From NCBI RefSeq assembly GCF_000196015.1, contig NC_007973.1, positions 2,790,001-2,854,000 on the forward strand: 64,000 nt of DNA. The letters run 5' to 3'. The notes beneath the pieces were generated by a model that saw only the letters and a program-made list of their open reading frames with translations, did no database searches and had not been told where the DNA came from. Positions 1 through 8,747 of this stretch are shown here, one piece after another. The first letter of the stretch is position 1. Each line of letters starts with the position of its first letter. Origin of the DNA: Cupriavidus metallidurans CH34. GTDB lineage: Bacteria; Pseudomonadota; Gammaproteobacteria; Burkholderiales; Burkholderiaceae. A program made the position numbers and the translations under genes.

Positions 1-1056
1 CCATTCGCGCAGCGCGCCCCACTGGAGTCCGCGATTCTGCGTGGCCGCCAGTTCCCATTCGATTTCCTGCGGCAGGCGGCGACCCGCCCACACGCACCAT
101 GCCTGCGCCTCGAACAGGGTTACGTGCCGCACCGGCTCATCAGGGTTGAGTGTGCGCTCGGCTCCGAAGCGCGATACCACCCAGCTTCGCGTCACGGCAT
201 GGCGAGACCAGTAGCGCGGCGCGGACCGCTCCTGCATCATCAGCCACTGGCGGCCCGCCGCGGACCAGTACGCAGGATGCTCATAGCCGCCGTCCTCGAC
301 GAACTCGAGGTATTGCGCGTTGGAGACCAGTGCCGCATCCATCTCGAACGCCGGCACATAGACCTTCTGGGGCGGCAGTTCATCGGGCCATGCGAAACCA
401 TCTGCATCGCTCCAGCCTTGCGTGAAGTTTCCGCCCGGAAAATGCAGCGCGTCGTTGTGAGAGACCGATGCCGCCAGGCCCACGGATGCCGGCTCAGCCG
501 GCGCTACGCCCAATGATTGCAACAATGCCGCGATGGTCTCCCCCTGCACATCCTCGTGGTACAGCGCGCGGCGGAACGGGTACAGCGTTGCATCATCGTC
601 GTTGGCCAGCAGCGCGATGCGGCGCAGCAATCCATCCAGCACTTGGGCCGCGTACTGCTTGACGCGCGATACATCTGGCAGCGCGATTTCCCAGCGCTCG
701 TCAGGACCAATGCGCTCGGGATCGAACCATTCATCAGCACCATCAAGCAAGGATGGCTCGCTGGCTACCGGCAGGCGGATACCGCCCTGCTCCAGATGGC
801 GCACACCGCGCAGACACCACCACTCGGCGTGCCAGGCGACGTGGCCCAGCGTCCACAGCGGCGGGTTGCAATCGTACTGGCGCGGGACGGTCCAGCCACG
901 GCGTGTCTGACCGAACGCACCCAGCCACGCCAGCGTGCGGTTGCGCGATTCCACGAGTGCCTGCGCCAGCCCCTCGCGCGGCAGACGCCGCGCATCGGGC
1001 CACGCCGCCTTGCCGCCGGTAAAGTGGAGATCGGGAAGCATGGAGAAGCCGCTCAT
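1..1056 (-). CDS. egtB: Ergothioneine sulfoxide synthase EgtB, 3' end cut by window edge
   Basis: Partial gene: 352 codons are visible and the C-terminus lies beyond position 1. EgtB is a non-haem iron enzyme that joins a thiol donor (cysteine or gamma-glutamylcysteine) to hercynine with oxygen, giving the sulfoxide intermediate of ergothioneine. The protein begins MSGFSMLPDLHF. The N-terminal DinB-like domain carries the iron-binding pattern H-x3-H-x-E at H72, H76 and E78, within GHVAWHAEW. The following part, with EFVEDGGYEHPAYWS and the tryptophan-rich region towards the edge, matches the formylglycine-generating-enzyme-like domain. It lies 130 nt downstream of egtD on the same strand, so the two are probably co-expressed. 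Family assignment is firm; the thiol donor cannot be read from the fragment. Confidence 0.9.
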   Translation of the reverse strand, partial: MSGFSMLPDLHFTGGKAAWPDARRLPREGLAQALVESRNRTLAWLGAFGQTRRGWTVPRQYDCNPPLWTLGHVAWHAEWWCLRGVRHLEQGGIRLPVASEPSLLDGADEWFDPERIGPDERWEIALPDVSRVKQYAAQVLDGLLRRIALLANDDDATLYPFRRALYHEDVQGETIAALLQSLGVAPAEPASVGLAASVSHNDALHFPGGNFTQGWSDADGFAWPDELPPQKVYVPAFEMDAALVSNAQYLEFVEDGGYEHPAYWSAAGRQWLMMQERSAPRYWSRHAVTRSWVVSRFGAERTLNPDEPVRHVTLFEAQAWCVWAGRRLPQEIEWELAATQNRGLQWGALREW

Positions 1057-1186
1057 CGCAAGGTCCGTGACTGAGGGTGAAAGAAAAGCCGGACACGCCG
1101 GCTGCGCGCATTATGACACCGGCGAGCCGGTGCCATTTCCCGCGCGCCCTATCCCCCTGCCGGCGCCGCGGCTTCTCCGCTGGCGC

Positions 1187-2275
1187 TCAGCCGCGCGCGT
1201 GGAAAACGGCGAACCAGCCGCGTGGGTCGGTCCAGCTTACGGGGTCGGTGAAACCAGCCGACTCCAGCAGGATCGCGAAATCCTCGGGCCGATATTTGTG
1301 CGAGTCCTCGGTATGGATCCGCTCCCCTTTGGCAAAGTTGCGTTCACCATCAGGCCAGCGAACCGTCACCGCGCGCTCGGCCTCAAGGTGCATCTGGATG
1401 CGGGATGCCTGCTGATCGAACGATGCCACGTGGCGCCAGTCCTCGAGCGCGAAGTCGCTGCCCAGGATCCGGTTCACATTGCGCAGCACATTGCGATTGA
1501 ACGCGGCCGTGACACCAAGGGCATCGTCATAGGCCGCGACCAGCGTATCAGCGTCCTTGTAGAGGTCCACGCCAATCAGCACACCATCGCCATGGCCCGT
1601 CACCGCGCGCAGCCGCTGCAGTAGCGCCAGCGCGTCGATCGGTGTGAAATTGCCGATGCTGGAACCCGGGTAGAACAGCAACCGGCGGCCCCGCCTGACG
1701 TTGGGTGGCAGGTCCAGTGGCCCGCACAGGTCCGTGCCCAGACCGAGCATCGGAATATGCGGATGCTGTTGCTGCAACCCGGACAGGGTGCCACGCAGGA
1801 AATCCACCGAGATATCGAGCGCAACGTACTGGGCCGGTTGCAGGCTCGGGAAAAGCCGGGCGGCCTTCTCGCAGTTGCCGGCGCCGAGGTCGATCAGCAC
1901 GCAACCGCTGCCGGCACGCGCCGCGATCGCCGGGGCGACGCTGGCGAAGATCGACGCCTCGGTGCGCGTCGGGTAGTACTCCGGCAAGTCGGTGATGGCC
2001 TCGAACAGGCGCGAGCCGAGCACATCGTAGAAGAACTTCGGGCTGATACCCGCCTGCGACCGGAGCAATCCGGCGACGATCTCGGCGCGCAGCGCGTCAC
2101 TGTTCTCGTGATATTGCTGAATGAACTCCGGCCTGAGCGCGGCATGGGCGCCGTTCGCCACGACCAGGCGTGGCGTCGGGTCCTGCGCGTGTTCGGGAGC
2201 GGAATGGTGGTTGGCGTGGTGGAGAGACTGAGGCTGGGGGCGAGACGGGTTCAGTGGTGTCGTAACAGCCGGCAT
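1187..2275 (-). CDS. egtD: L-histidine N-alpha-methyltransferase EgtD
   Basis: Trimethylates histidine with three S-adenosylmethionine to make hercynine, the first committed step of ergothioneine synthesis in the cytosol. The product is 362 aa, somewhat longer than usual because of a His/Pro/Ala-rich N-terminal leader of about 45 residues. Visible motifs are the tyrosine-rich PEYYPTRTE (98-106), SAM-binding motif I LIDLGAGN (127-134), FYPGSSIGNF (201-210) and GVTAAFNRN (254-262), which match the histidine and SAM pockets of the family. The start has a good ribosome site, AAGGAAAC, a few bases upstream. egtB follows downstream; no egtA, egtC or egtE is visible. Confidence 0.95.
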   Translation of the reverse strand: MPAVTTPLNPSRPQPQSLHHANHHSAPEHAQDPTPRLVVANGAHAALRPEFIQQYHENSDALRAEIVAGLLRSQAGISPKFFYDVLGSRLFEAITDLPEYYPTRTEASIFASVAPAIAARAGSGCVLIDLGAGNCEKAARLFPSLQPAQYVALDISVDFLRGTLSGLQQQHPHIPMLGLGTDLCGPLDLPPNVRRGRRLLFYPGSSIGNFTPIDALALLQRLRAVTGHGDGVLIGVDLYKDADTLVAAYDDALGVTAAFNRNVLRNVNRILGSDFALEDWRHVASFDQQASRIQMHLEAERAVTVRWPDGERNFAKGERIHTEDSHKYRPEDFAILLESAGFTDPVSWTDPRGWFAVFHARG

Positions 2276-2411
2276 GACGTTTCCTTATTGTCGATGGGCA
2301 CTACGTGAATCCCTCAAAGACCGCATGGCACGACGGGCACACGGTTGGCGTGGGGTGCGCTCCTGTCGTGTCTGGCGCACACCGACCGACCGCCAATCCA
2401 ACAAGCATAGG

Positions 2412-2444
2412 CGCATATGCATATGCGTGCGTCATGCATTGCAT
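2412..2444. promoter_or_regulatory. Palindromes in the egtD-terC gap
   Basis: The space between egtD (leftward) and terC (rightward) holds a perfect 16-bp palindrome CGCATATGCATATGCG at 2412-2427. A second, ATGCATTGCAT (11 bp, odd-centred), follows at 2434-2444. They look like operator DNA for a dimeric regulator acting on one or both divergent genes. No cognate regulator is visible. The rest of 2276-2530 shows nothing else I can name. Confidence 0.4.
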
Positions 2445-2532
2445 GGCCCGGCAGCCCCGCTTTTTGCCTACACACCTTGTCCATACATTCAGACACATTG
2501 TCGGTGACGCAACATTTTTCCCGCAGCTTCGG

Positions 2533-2538
2533 TATAAT
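2533..2538 (+). promoter_or_regulatory. Probable -10 box for terC transcript
   Basis: A perfect TATAAT lies about 60 nt before the riboswitch core and faces terC. No good -35 hexamer sits at 16-18 bp, so activity may depend on an activator or on the palindromes upstream. Confidence 0.5.
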
Positions 2539-2595
2539 CGCGCCCAACGCAAAACGCCGGAGCATCCGGTGTCAGCGTCCCTTCCAAAGGGAAGT

Positions 2596-2743
2596 TAAAG
2601 GGGAGTAGCTTGGGGGCCCATGCCCTTAGCACAATCGTCATTCCGAGGCGCTGACCCGTCTCCGGTTGTGCTGACCCTGGTGCGCATACCGTACCAGCGT
2701 GTCGAGCAAGACCTTTGCAACCTGGTGTTACGGTTTGCAAAGG
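2596..2743 (+). promoter_or_regulatory. yybP-ykoY (manganese) riboswitch and expression platform
   Basis: The leader of terC has both conserved ends of the yybP-ykoY aptamer: AAAGGGGAGTAGC at 2597-2609 and AGCAAGACCTTTGC at 2705-2718. The AAAGG at 2597-2601 can pair with CCTTT at 2712-2716 to close stem P1. CCTTTGCAA (2712-2720) is also a perfect complement of TTGCAAAGG (2735-2743), so P1 and the downstream hairpin exclude each other, as expected for a switch. This class senses Mn2+ and commonly precedes TerC/Alx-type membrane proteins, as it does here. Output (termination or ribosome-site access) is not obvious from the sequence. Confidence 0.9.
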
Positions 2744-2846
2744 CAGTCCCGCCCTTGTCGGCAACTTCCGTCGCTCCGTAATCCCAGGTGTCAAAAAAAC
2801 TTGCTGGCCCGACCGGCCCGCAGCAATTTGCACTTGAGGAGCCTAC

Positions 2847-3545
2847 ATGGAGTGGTTTACCGATCTGTTCACGATGCAGTTCCTGACAGCGCTGCTGTCG
2901 ATCGTCGTCATCGACCTGGTACTCGCCGGCGACAACGCCATCGTGATCGCCCTGGCGGCGCGTAACCTGCCGCCGCACCTGCAAAAGAAAGCCATCGTCT
3001 GGGGCACCATCGGTGCCGTGGTCGTGCGTTCGGCGATGACCATCGGCGTGGTCTGGCTGCTGAAGATCCCCGGCCTGCTGCTGGTGGGTGGCCTGGCGCT
3101 GGTCTGGATTGCCTACAAGCTCCTGGCGGCCGAGGAAGACGGTGACGAGCACGGCAGCGGAGCCAGCACGCTGGTGGGCGCGATGAAGACGATCATCATC
3201 GCCGACGCGGTCATGGGCGTGGACAATGTGCTGGCCGTCGCCGGCGCCGCGCACGGCAGCTTCCTGCTGGTGGTGCTGGGTCTGCTGATCAGTATTCCGA
3301 TCGTGGTCTGGGGCTCGAGCCTGGTGCTCAAGCTGATGGCACGCTTCCCGTCCATCATCTACGTGGGTGCCGGCGTGCTGGCCTTCACGGCTGTGAAGAT
3401 GATCCTGGGCGAGCCGATCACCAAGCCGTTCTTCGAGGCGCAACCCATCATCAAGTGGGCGCTGTACCTGGTGATCGTCGGCGGCGTGCTGGGCGCCGGC
3501 TACCTGACGCAGAAGCGCCGGGAGCCGTCCACCCAAGCCAACTGA
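2847..3545 (+). CDS. TerC family membrane protein, probable Mn2+ exporter
   Basis: Inner-membrane protein of 232 aa with about seven hydrophobic segments. The family hallmarks are two acidic membrane motifs in an inverted repeat: DLVLAGDNA (D23, D29, N30) and ADAVMGVDN (D120, D126, N127). Relatives such as E. coli Alx and Bacillus YkoY/MeeF are linked to Mn2+ efflux or to loading metal onto exported proteins. The upstream Mn2+ riboswitch strongly supports a manganese role rather than tellurite resistance. The start has GAGGAG shortly upstream. The gene stands alone and ends at a strong terminator. Exact transport activity is inferred from the family. Confidence 0.88.
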   Translation: MEWFTDLFTMQFLTALLSIVVIDLVLAGDNAIVIALAARNLPPHLQKKAIVWGTIGAVVVRSAMTIGVVWLLKIPGLLLVGGLALVWIAYKLLAAEEDGDEHGSGASTLVGAMKTIIIADAVMGVDNVLAVAGAAHGSFLLVVLGLLISIPIVVWGSSLVLKLMARFPSIIYVGAGVLAFTAVKMILGEPITKPFFEAQPIIKWALYLVIVGGVLGAGYLTQKRREPSTQAN

Positions 3546-3560
3546 CACCCCGCGTCTGAC

Positions 3561-3594
3561 GCAGAAAGCCGCCTTCGTGCGGCTTTCTGCTTTC
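3561..3594 (+). terminator. Rho-independent terminator of terC
   Basis: GCAGAAAGCCGC and GCGGCTTTCTGC form a 12-bp stem with a short CTTCGT loop, followed by TTTC. Confidence 0.85.
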
Positions 3595-3652
3595 AGGCTA
3601 AAATCCCCGCTTGCGGCCCGCACGCCGACGTCACTTCCCACTTCCTGTTCCG

Positions 3653-4447
3653 ATGAAACAGTACCTCGACTTCATGCGCCATGTGTACGAGCATGGCACC
3701 GAAAAGTCCGACCGCACCGGCACCGGTACGCGCTCGGTCTTCGGCTACCAGATGCGCTTCGACCTGAACGAGGGCTTTCCCGTCGTCACCACGAAAAAGC
3801 TGCACCTGAAGTCGATCATCCATGAACTGCTGTGGTTCCTGCAGGGCTCGACCAACATCAAGTACCTGAAGGACAACGGCGTCACCATCTGGGACGAATG
3901 GGCCGATGCCAACGGCGAACTGGGCCCGATCTACGGCTACCAGTGGCGCGCATGGCCGACACCGGACGGTCGCCATATCGACCAGATCACCGAGGTCGTG
4001 CAGCAGATCCGCGACAACCCCGATTCGCGCCGGCTGATTGTGTCGGCCTGGAACGTGGGCGAGATCCCGCAGATGAAGCTGCCGCCCTGCCACGCGTTCT
4101 TCCAGTTCTACGTGGCCGATGGCAAGCTGTCCTGCCAGCTCTACCAGCGCAGCGCCGACATTTTCCTCGGCGTGCCGTTCAACATCGCCAGCTACGCGCT
4201 GCTGACGCACATGATCGCGCAGCAATGCGACCTGGGCGTGGGCGATTTCGTGTGGACCGGTGGCGACTGCCACATCTACAGCAACCACTTCGAGCAGGTG
4301 GAGACGCAGCTTTCGCGCGAGCCGATGAAGCTGCCAACGCTGCGAATCAAGCATCGTCCCGACAGCATCTTCGACTACAAGTACGACGATTTCGAGCTGG
4401 TCGGCTATGAGTCGCACCCCGCGATCAAGGCGCCGGTGGCCGTATGA
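3653..4447 (+). CDS. thyA: Thymidylate synthase ThyA
   Basis: Converts dUMP to dTMP using methylene-tetrahydrofolate as carbon donor and reductant. The protein is 264 aa, the same length as E. coli ThyA, and keeps the same numbering: the catalytic cysteine is C146 in [10 protein letters not shown]. The phosphate-binding arginine region SDRTGTGT (19-26) and the [12 protein letters not shown] segment are intact. The chosen ATG gives the canonical N-terminus MKQYLDFM; an upstream in-frame Met at 3611 would add a non-conserved leader. The stop overlaps the start of folA in ATGA, so the two are translationally coupled. Confidence 0.98.
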   Translation: MKQYLDFMRHVYEHGTEKSDRTGTGTRSVFGYQMRFDLNEGFPVVTTKKLHLKSIIHELLWFLQGSTNIKYLKDNGVTIWDEWADANGELGPIYGYQWRAWPTPDGRHIDQITEVVQQIRDNPDSRRLIVSAWNVGEIPQMKLPPCHAFFQFYVADGKLSCQLYQRSADIFLGVPFNIASYALLTHMIAQQCDLGVGDFVWTGGDCHIYSNHFEQVETQLSREPMKLPTLRIKHRPDSIFDYKYDDFELVGYESHPAIKAPVAV

Positions 4448-4944
4448 CGCTGCTGACACTGATCGTCGCGCGCGCGCGCAACGGCGTGATCGGCCGTAAC
4501 AACACCTTGCCGTGGCGCCTGCCGGAAGACTTGCAGCATTTCAAGCGCACGACCATGGGCGCGCCGATCATCATGGGTCGCAAGACCTGGGATTCGATCG
4601 GCCGGCCGCTGCCGGGGCGCCGCAATATCGTGGTGACCCGCAACCGCGACCTGCATATCGAGGGCGCCGATGTGGTGGGATCGATCGAGGATGCGCAACG
4701 GCTGTGCATAGGTGCGGAACAGGTATTCCTGATCGGCGGCGCACAACTCTATGCGGAGGCACTGCCGAGCGCCGATCGCCTGATCGTCACGGAAATCGAC
4801 GCGGATGTGGAAGGCGATGCGTTCTTCCCGGCCGTGGACCGCACGACATGGGTCGAGACCGCGCGTGAGCTCCACCATTCGGAAACGAATGGCTTCGACT
4901 ATGCGTTCGTGACGTACGAACGGCCGGCTTCCGGGGAAGAATAA
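4444..4944 (+). CDS. folA: Dihydrofolate reductase FolA
   Basis: NADPH-dependent reduction of dihydrofolate to tetrahydrofolate, regenerating the cofactor oxidised by ThyA. The product is 166 aa, normal for a bacterial type I enzyme. [13 protein letters not shown] (22-34) holds the catalytic acid, D29, equivalent to E. coli D27. [17 protein letters not shown] and [10 protein letters not shown] form the NADPH site. Its ATG overlaps the thyA stop by four bases. It converges on pmbA and the two share a bidirectional terminator. Confidence 0.98.
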   Translation: MTLLTLIVARARNGVIGRNNTLPWRLPEDLQHFKRTTMGAPIIMGRKTWDSIGRPLPGRRNIVVTRNRDLHIEGADVVGSIEDAQRLCIGAEQVFLIGGAQLYAEALPSADRLIVTEIDADVEGDAFFPAVDRTTWVETARELHHSETNGFDYAFVTYERPASGEE

Positions 4945-4946
4945 AA

Positions 4947-4986
4947 AAGGGCGGCGCAAACGGGTTCACCCGCTTGCGCCGCCCTT
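4947..4986. terminator. Bidirectional terminator between folA and pmbA
   Basis: AAGGGCGGCGCAA pairs with TTGCGCCGCCCTT around CGGG-TTCA-CCCG. A run of A on the left supplies the U-tract for the leftward pmbA transcript; TTCGTC follows on the right for folA. Confidence 0.85.
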
Positions 4987-5042
4987 CGTCGTCCCTGATC
5001 GGCCCTTGTCGTCTCTCCCGTTTGGAAGAGACGCACAAACCA

Positions 5043-6410
5043 TCAGTTCCCGGCGATCGTCATCTGCTCGATCAGGATCGAGCCAGTCTCCTTGGTGCCA
5101 CGCACCAGCGCATCGGCACCAACAGCAACGATCTGGCGCAGCATCTCGACCATGTTGCCGGCAATCGTGATTTCCTCCACCGGATACTGGATCACGCCGT
5201 TTTCGACCCAGTAGCCCGAGGCGCCGCGCGAATAGTCGCCGGTAACGTAGTTCACGCCCTGCCCCATCAGCTCGGTCACCAGCAGACCGGTGCCCATCTT
5301 CTTCAGCATCCCGACGAAATCGTCGCCCGCTTGCGTCTGCGAGCTGGTCAGCGTGAGGTTGTGCGAGCCGCCCGCGTTGCCGGTAGTCTTCATGCCGAGC
5401 TTGCGTGCCGAGTACGTCGACAGGAAGTAGCCCTGCACCACGCCGTCGCGCACCACGTCGCGTTCGTGCGTGCGCACGCCCTCTTCGTCGAACGGCGCGC
5501 TGCCCATCGCGCCCGGCACGTGCGGCCGTTCGTAAACCTGGATGTGCGGCGCGAAAACTTCCTTGCCCAGCGTGTCATACAGGAACGTCGACTTGCGATA
5601 CAGCGCGCCACCCGACACCGCCTGCACGAACGCGCCTAGCAGGCCAGCAGCCAGTGGCGCCTCGAACAGCACCGGGCACTTGCGCGTGGACAGCTTGCGG
5701 GCGTTCAGGCGGGCCAGCGCGCGCTCCGCCGCATAGCGGCCAATCGCTTCCGGCTCAGCCAGCGCTCCGGGAGCGCGCTTCGACGAATACCAGTCATCCC
5801 GCTGCATGCCGCCGCCTGAACCGGCGATTGGCGCACACGAGATGAAGTGGCGAGAGTAGGGATAGCCGCCCGAGAAGCCGCGCGACGTGGCCAGCACGAA
5901 CTGCGAGTGCTGGGCCGACACGCTAGCGCCGTCGCTGTTGCGAATCTTCGGCGAGACGGCGAAAGCCGCCGCTTCGGCGCGGCGGGCAATGTCGATCGCG
6001 CCTTCGGCATCGATGGTCCACGGGTGGAACAGGTCCAGATCCTGGGGGTCGCGCTCCAGCAACTCTTCCTCGGCCAGGCCGGCGCAGTCATCCTCGGCCG
6101 TGAAACGGGCGATGTTGTATGCGGCTTCGGCCGTGGCACGCAGCGCGGCGGCCGAAAAATCTGACGTGCTGGCATTGCCGCGACGCTTGCCGATCATCAC
6201 CGTCACACCCACCACCTTGTCGCGATTCTGCTCGATGGTTTCCACCTCGCCCTTGCGCACCGACACCGACAGGCCACTGCCCTCGGAAATCTCGGTGGCG
6301 GCATCCGTCGCGCCGAGCTCGCGTGCCACACGCAGCACATCGGCCGCCATGGCCTTGAGCTGGTCCTGGGTGTAGGTGAAATGCGCGGTCTGTTCAGCGG
6401 TCTGGCTCAT
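5043..6410 (-). CDS. pmbA: Metalloprotease-like PmbA/TldE
   Basis: Partner of TldD in the TldD/E protease, which in enterobacteria matures microcin B17 and degrades the CcdA antitoxin. The 455-aa product aligns in character with PmbA throughout: VRKGEVETIEQNRDK near the N-terminus, and the C-terminal run including GAMGSAPFDEEGV, LGMKTTGNAGGSHNLTL and YPVEEITIAGNMVEML. As expected for the E subunit it lacks the zinc HExxxH of TldD; no tldD is in the window. The start is the Met of MSQTAEQTAH; a Met six codons upstream is possible. It is divergent from yjgA with only 48 nt between starts. Confidence 0.95.
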   Translation of the reverse strand: MSQTAEQTAHFTYTQDQLKAMAADVLRVARELGATDAATEISEGSGLSVSVRKGEVETIEQNRDKVVGVTVMIGKRRGNASTSDFSAAALRATAEAAYNIARFTAEDDCAGLAEEELLERDPQDLDLFHPWTIDAEGAIDIARRAEAAAFAVSPKIRNSDGASVSAQHSQFVLATSRGFSGGYPYSRHFISCAPIAGSGGGMQRDDWYSSKRAPGALAEPEAIGRYAAERALARLNARKLSTRKCPVLFEAPLAAGLLGAFVQAVSGGALYRKSTFLYDTLGKEVFAPHIQVYERPHVPGAMGSAPFDEEGVRTHERDVVRDGVVQGYFLSTYSARKLGMKTTGNAGGSHNLTLTSSQTQAGDDFVGMLKKMGTGLLVTELMGQGVNYVTGDYSRGASGYWVENGVIQYPVEEITIAGNMVEMLRQIVAVGADALVRGTKETGSILIEQMTIAGN

Positions 6411-6458
6411 ATGGGCGGGCGTGATCAAAAGTCCAAACGGGAATCATAGCAAGATAAA

Positions 6459-7067
6459 ATGCCGCCCATGACGCGAAATACCCGTAACAATCCCAATGGC
6501 CGATTCCCGGGCGCCTTTGCCCCGGAGGATGAGGACGACCTGCCCAAGAGCAAGTCCCAGCGCAAGCGCGATATGACGGCGCTACAGGACATCGGCGCCG
6601 AGCTGGAGTCCCTGCCCAAGGACAGGCTCGCGCGCGTGCCCATGCCCGAGGCGCTGGCCGACGCGATCCACGCGGCCCGCAAGATCACCAGCCACGAAGG
6701 CAAGCGCCGCCAGATGCAGTTTGTCGGCAAGGTCATGCGTGGCCTGGACGACGACGAAATTGCCACCATCCGGGCGGCTCTGGAAGGCTTCAAGGGCACC
6801 AGCAAGGCCGAAACGGCCCGGATGCACCTGATCGAGCGCTGGCGCGAGTTGCTGCTGGCCGACGACGACGCGCTGACCAAGTTCCTTGGCGAGCACCCAA
6901 GCGTGGACGTGCAATCGGTACGCAACATCATCCGCAATGCCCGCAAGGAAAAGGAACTGGCCAAGCCGCCGAAGTACTTCCGCGAGTTGTTCCAGGCCAT
7001 CAAGACCGCACTGGAAGCGAAGGACGCCGACGCGGCCCCAGACAACGCACCGGAGCCCGAAGCATGA
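6459..7067 (+). CDS. yjgA: Ribosome-associated protein YjgA/DarP (DUF615)
   Basis: A 202-aa acidic/basic helical protein. [16 protein letters not shown] and the central [13 protein letters not shown] are hallmarks of the DUF615 family. In E. coli DarP binds late 50S precursors and aids large-subunit maturation. Two start codons are possible, at 6459 and 6468 ([14 protein letters not shown]), and neither has a clear ribosome site. The C-terminus is Asp/Ala/Pro-rich. The stop overlaps the mog start (ATGA), so the two form an operon. Confidence 0.93.
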   Translation: MPPMTRNTRNNPNGRFPGAFAPEDEDDLPKSKSQRKRDMTALQDIGAELESLPKDRLARVPMPEALADAIHAARKITSHEGKRRQMQFVGKVMRGLDDDEIATIRAALEGFKGTSKAETARMHLIERWRELLLADDDALTKFLGEHPSVDVQSVRNIIRNARKEKELAKPPKYFRELFQAIKTALEAKDADAAPDNAPEPEA

Positions 7068-7714
7068 ACCCGCAGACCCCACCGACATCGCCCGTCGCCC
7101 GCAAGAGCCCAGACGAGCTGGTGGTCGGCTTTGTGTCGATTTCCGACCGGGCATCGTCCGGCACGTACCAGGACGAAGGCATCCCCGCGCTGCGCGACTG
7201 GTTCGGCAAGACGCTGACCACGCCGTGGCAGTCTGTGGAACGGTTGATCCCCGATGAGCAGGCGCAGATTTCGCGCACGCTGATCGAGCTGGTGGATGTG
7301 GCTGGCTGTGACCTGGTGCTGACCACCGGCGGCACCGGCCCAGCCCGCCGCGACGTGACGCCGGAAGCCACGCTGGCCGTCGGCACCAAGGAAATGCCGG
7401 GTTTTGGCGAGCAGATGCGCCAGGTCAGCCTGCATTTCGTGCCAACCGCGATTCTGTCGCGCCAGGTGGCCGTGATCCGCGAAACGCCGAGCCGCGCCGC
7501 GCTGATCGTGAACCTGCCCGGCCAGCCGCGCGCCATCCGCGAGACGCTGGAAGGCCTGCGCGATGCCGATGGCAAGTCGATCGTTCAGGGGGTGTTCGCG
7601 GCCATGCCGTATTGCATCGACCTGATCGGCGGGCCGTACATCGAGACCGACGAAGCGGTGGTCAAGGCCTGGCGGCCGAAGAACGCCGTGCGGGCGAAGC
7701 CGGCATCGGCTTGA
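7064..7714 (+). CDS. mog: Molybdopterin adenylyltransferase Mog
   Basis: Adenylylates molybdopterin, preparing it for molybdate insertion by MoeA. The 216-aa protein has the MogA/MoaB fold motifs: [19 protein letters not shown] near residues 22-40, the nucleotide-binding loop [17 protein letters not shown], and [13 protein letters not shown]. The TPEAT motif and the length favour Mog over the shorter MoaB. An N-terminal extension of about 20 residues precedes the conserved core. It is translationally coupled to yjgA, an arrangement without an obvious functional link. Confidence 0.93.
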   Translation: MNPQTPPTSPVARKSPDELVVGFVSISDRASSGTYQDEGIPALRDWFGKTLTTPWQSVERLIPDEQAQISRTLIELVDVAGCDLVLTTGGTGPARRDVTPEATLAVGTKEMPGFGEQMRQVSLHFVPTAILSRQVAVIRETPSRAALIVNLPGQPRAIRETLEGLRDADGKSIVQGVFAAMPYCIDLIGGPYIETDEAVVKAWRPKNAVRAKPASA

Positions 7715-7718
7715 GGTC

Positions 7719-7746
7719 TGAGGTTTGACGTTTGAGGTTTGACGTT
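7719..7746. repeat. Two tandem 14-bp repeats
   Basis: TGAGGTTTGACGTT occurs twice in direct tandem (7719-7732 and 7733-7746), with a partial copy just before, overlapping the end of mog. No coding role. Confidence 0.8.
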
Positions 7747-7781
7747 TTCTCCCCACACCCGCCCGGCGGGAGCGGGGAGAA
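7747..7781. terminator. Hairpin between convergent mog and AEC carrier gene
   Basis: TTCTCCCC pairs with GGGGAGAA, with an inner CCCGC/GCGGG stem. It lies between the ends of two convergent genes and probably ends both transcripts, although a clean U-tract is lacking. Confidence 0.55.
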
Positions 7782-7792
7782 GACTGAAAGGT

Positions 7793-8674
7793 TCACTTCA
7801 AACCCAGGTACAGCCCGATCGGCACGAATACCACCGCCGCGATATTGCCAAGCAGCACGATCGACGCCACCTGATCCGGCTCCTGCCGGAAGTGGTCGGC
7901 CACCAGGAAGTTCAGCACTGCCGGCGGCAGCGCCGCGAAGACGAACAGCAGCCCGCGTTGCAGGTCGGTCATCGGCACCCACCAGGCCAGTCCCAGCGCC
8001 ACGACGATCCCCGCCAGCGGGCAAACCGCTGCGCCCAGCACCCCCATCCCCCAGTTGCGCAGACTGACGTCCTTCATGCGCACGCCGAGCGCGAACAGCA
8101 TCAGCGGCACGGTGGCATCGCCCAGCAGCTTGATGGACTCGTAGACCGGCTCGGGCAAGGTGAAATAGGGCTTCGCCAGCGACAACGCCACACCGGCCAC
8201 CGTGGCCAGCACCATCGGGTTGCGCGCGATCTGCGCCATCGATGCTTGCCGGTTGACGATCTTCATGCCGACCGTGAAATGCATCAGGTTCGATGCCGCG
8301 AACAGCGCCACGGCCGGCGCCAGGCCTGCCGGACCGAATGCGAACACCGACAGCGGCAGGCCCATGTTGCCGCAGTTGTTGAACATCATCGGCGGCACGA
8401 ATGTGCGGGGATTGGCCCCGATCATCCGGGCCACGAGCCAGGCCAGCACCCCCGAGCCGATCACCACGGCCACCGCACAGGCCAGCAGGACAAGCTGGTC
8501 CGCCAGCACGAAGTCCTTGCTGATGAACGCCGACACCACAAGTAACGGTGCAATCACTTCCAGCGTCGCCCGATTGATGCCGGTCATGTCCGGATGGGCA
8601 CGGCGTCCGTAGAGCCAGCCAATCAGGATGATCAGGATGACCGGGGTGATGATCGAGACGATGCGCGTGAACAT
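7793..8674 (-). CDS. AEC family transporter
   Basis: Inner-membrane carrier of the auxin-efflux-carrier (AEC) family, 293 aa from MFTRIVSIITPVILI. About ten hydrophobic segments are visible, in two five-helix halves. MMFNNCGNMGLPLSVFAFG (the NxxNxGLP-type motif of the first half) and the second-half segment LGDATVPLMLFALGVRM are typical. Family members export or import small carboxylates such as malate or malonate; the substrate here is unknown. The longer frame to 8713 adds a polar leader without family support. It sits 73 nt downstream of orn. Confidence 0.85.
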   Translation of the reverse strand: MFTRIVSIITPVILIILIGWLYGRRAHPDMTGINRATLEVIAPLLVVSAFISKDFVLADQLVLLACAVAVVIGSGVLAWLVARMIGANPRTFVPPMMFNNCGNMGLPLSVFAFGPAGLAPAVALFAASNLMHFTVGMKIVNRQASMAQIARNPMVLATVAGVALSLAKPYFTLPEPVYESIKLLGDATVPLMLFALGVRMKDVSLRNWGMGVLGAAVCPLAGIVVALGLAWWVPMTDLQRGLLFVFAALPPAVLNFLVADHFRQEPDQVASIVLLGNIAAVVFVPIGLYLGLK

Positions 8675-8747
8675 GGGCGGGGGCGACAGGGTGGCGCGGT
8701 GGAGGCCGCGCACCGGCCCGCCGCGTGGAGGTACTGCTCTTGAACGG

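Noticed and set aside
2847..3545. Tellurite resistance from the TerC family name
   Set aside because: No other ter genes are present; the Mn2+ riboswitch points to manganese.
2595..3641. A 348-codon leftward frame opposite terC
   Set aside because: Covers the riboswitch and terminator; Gln/His/Asp-rich shadow only.
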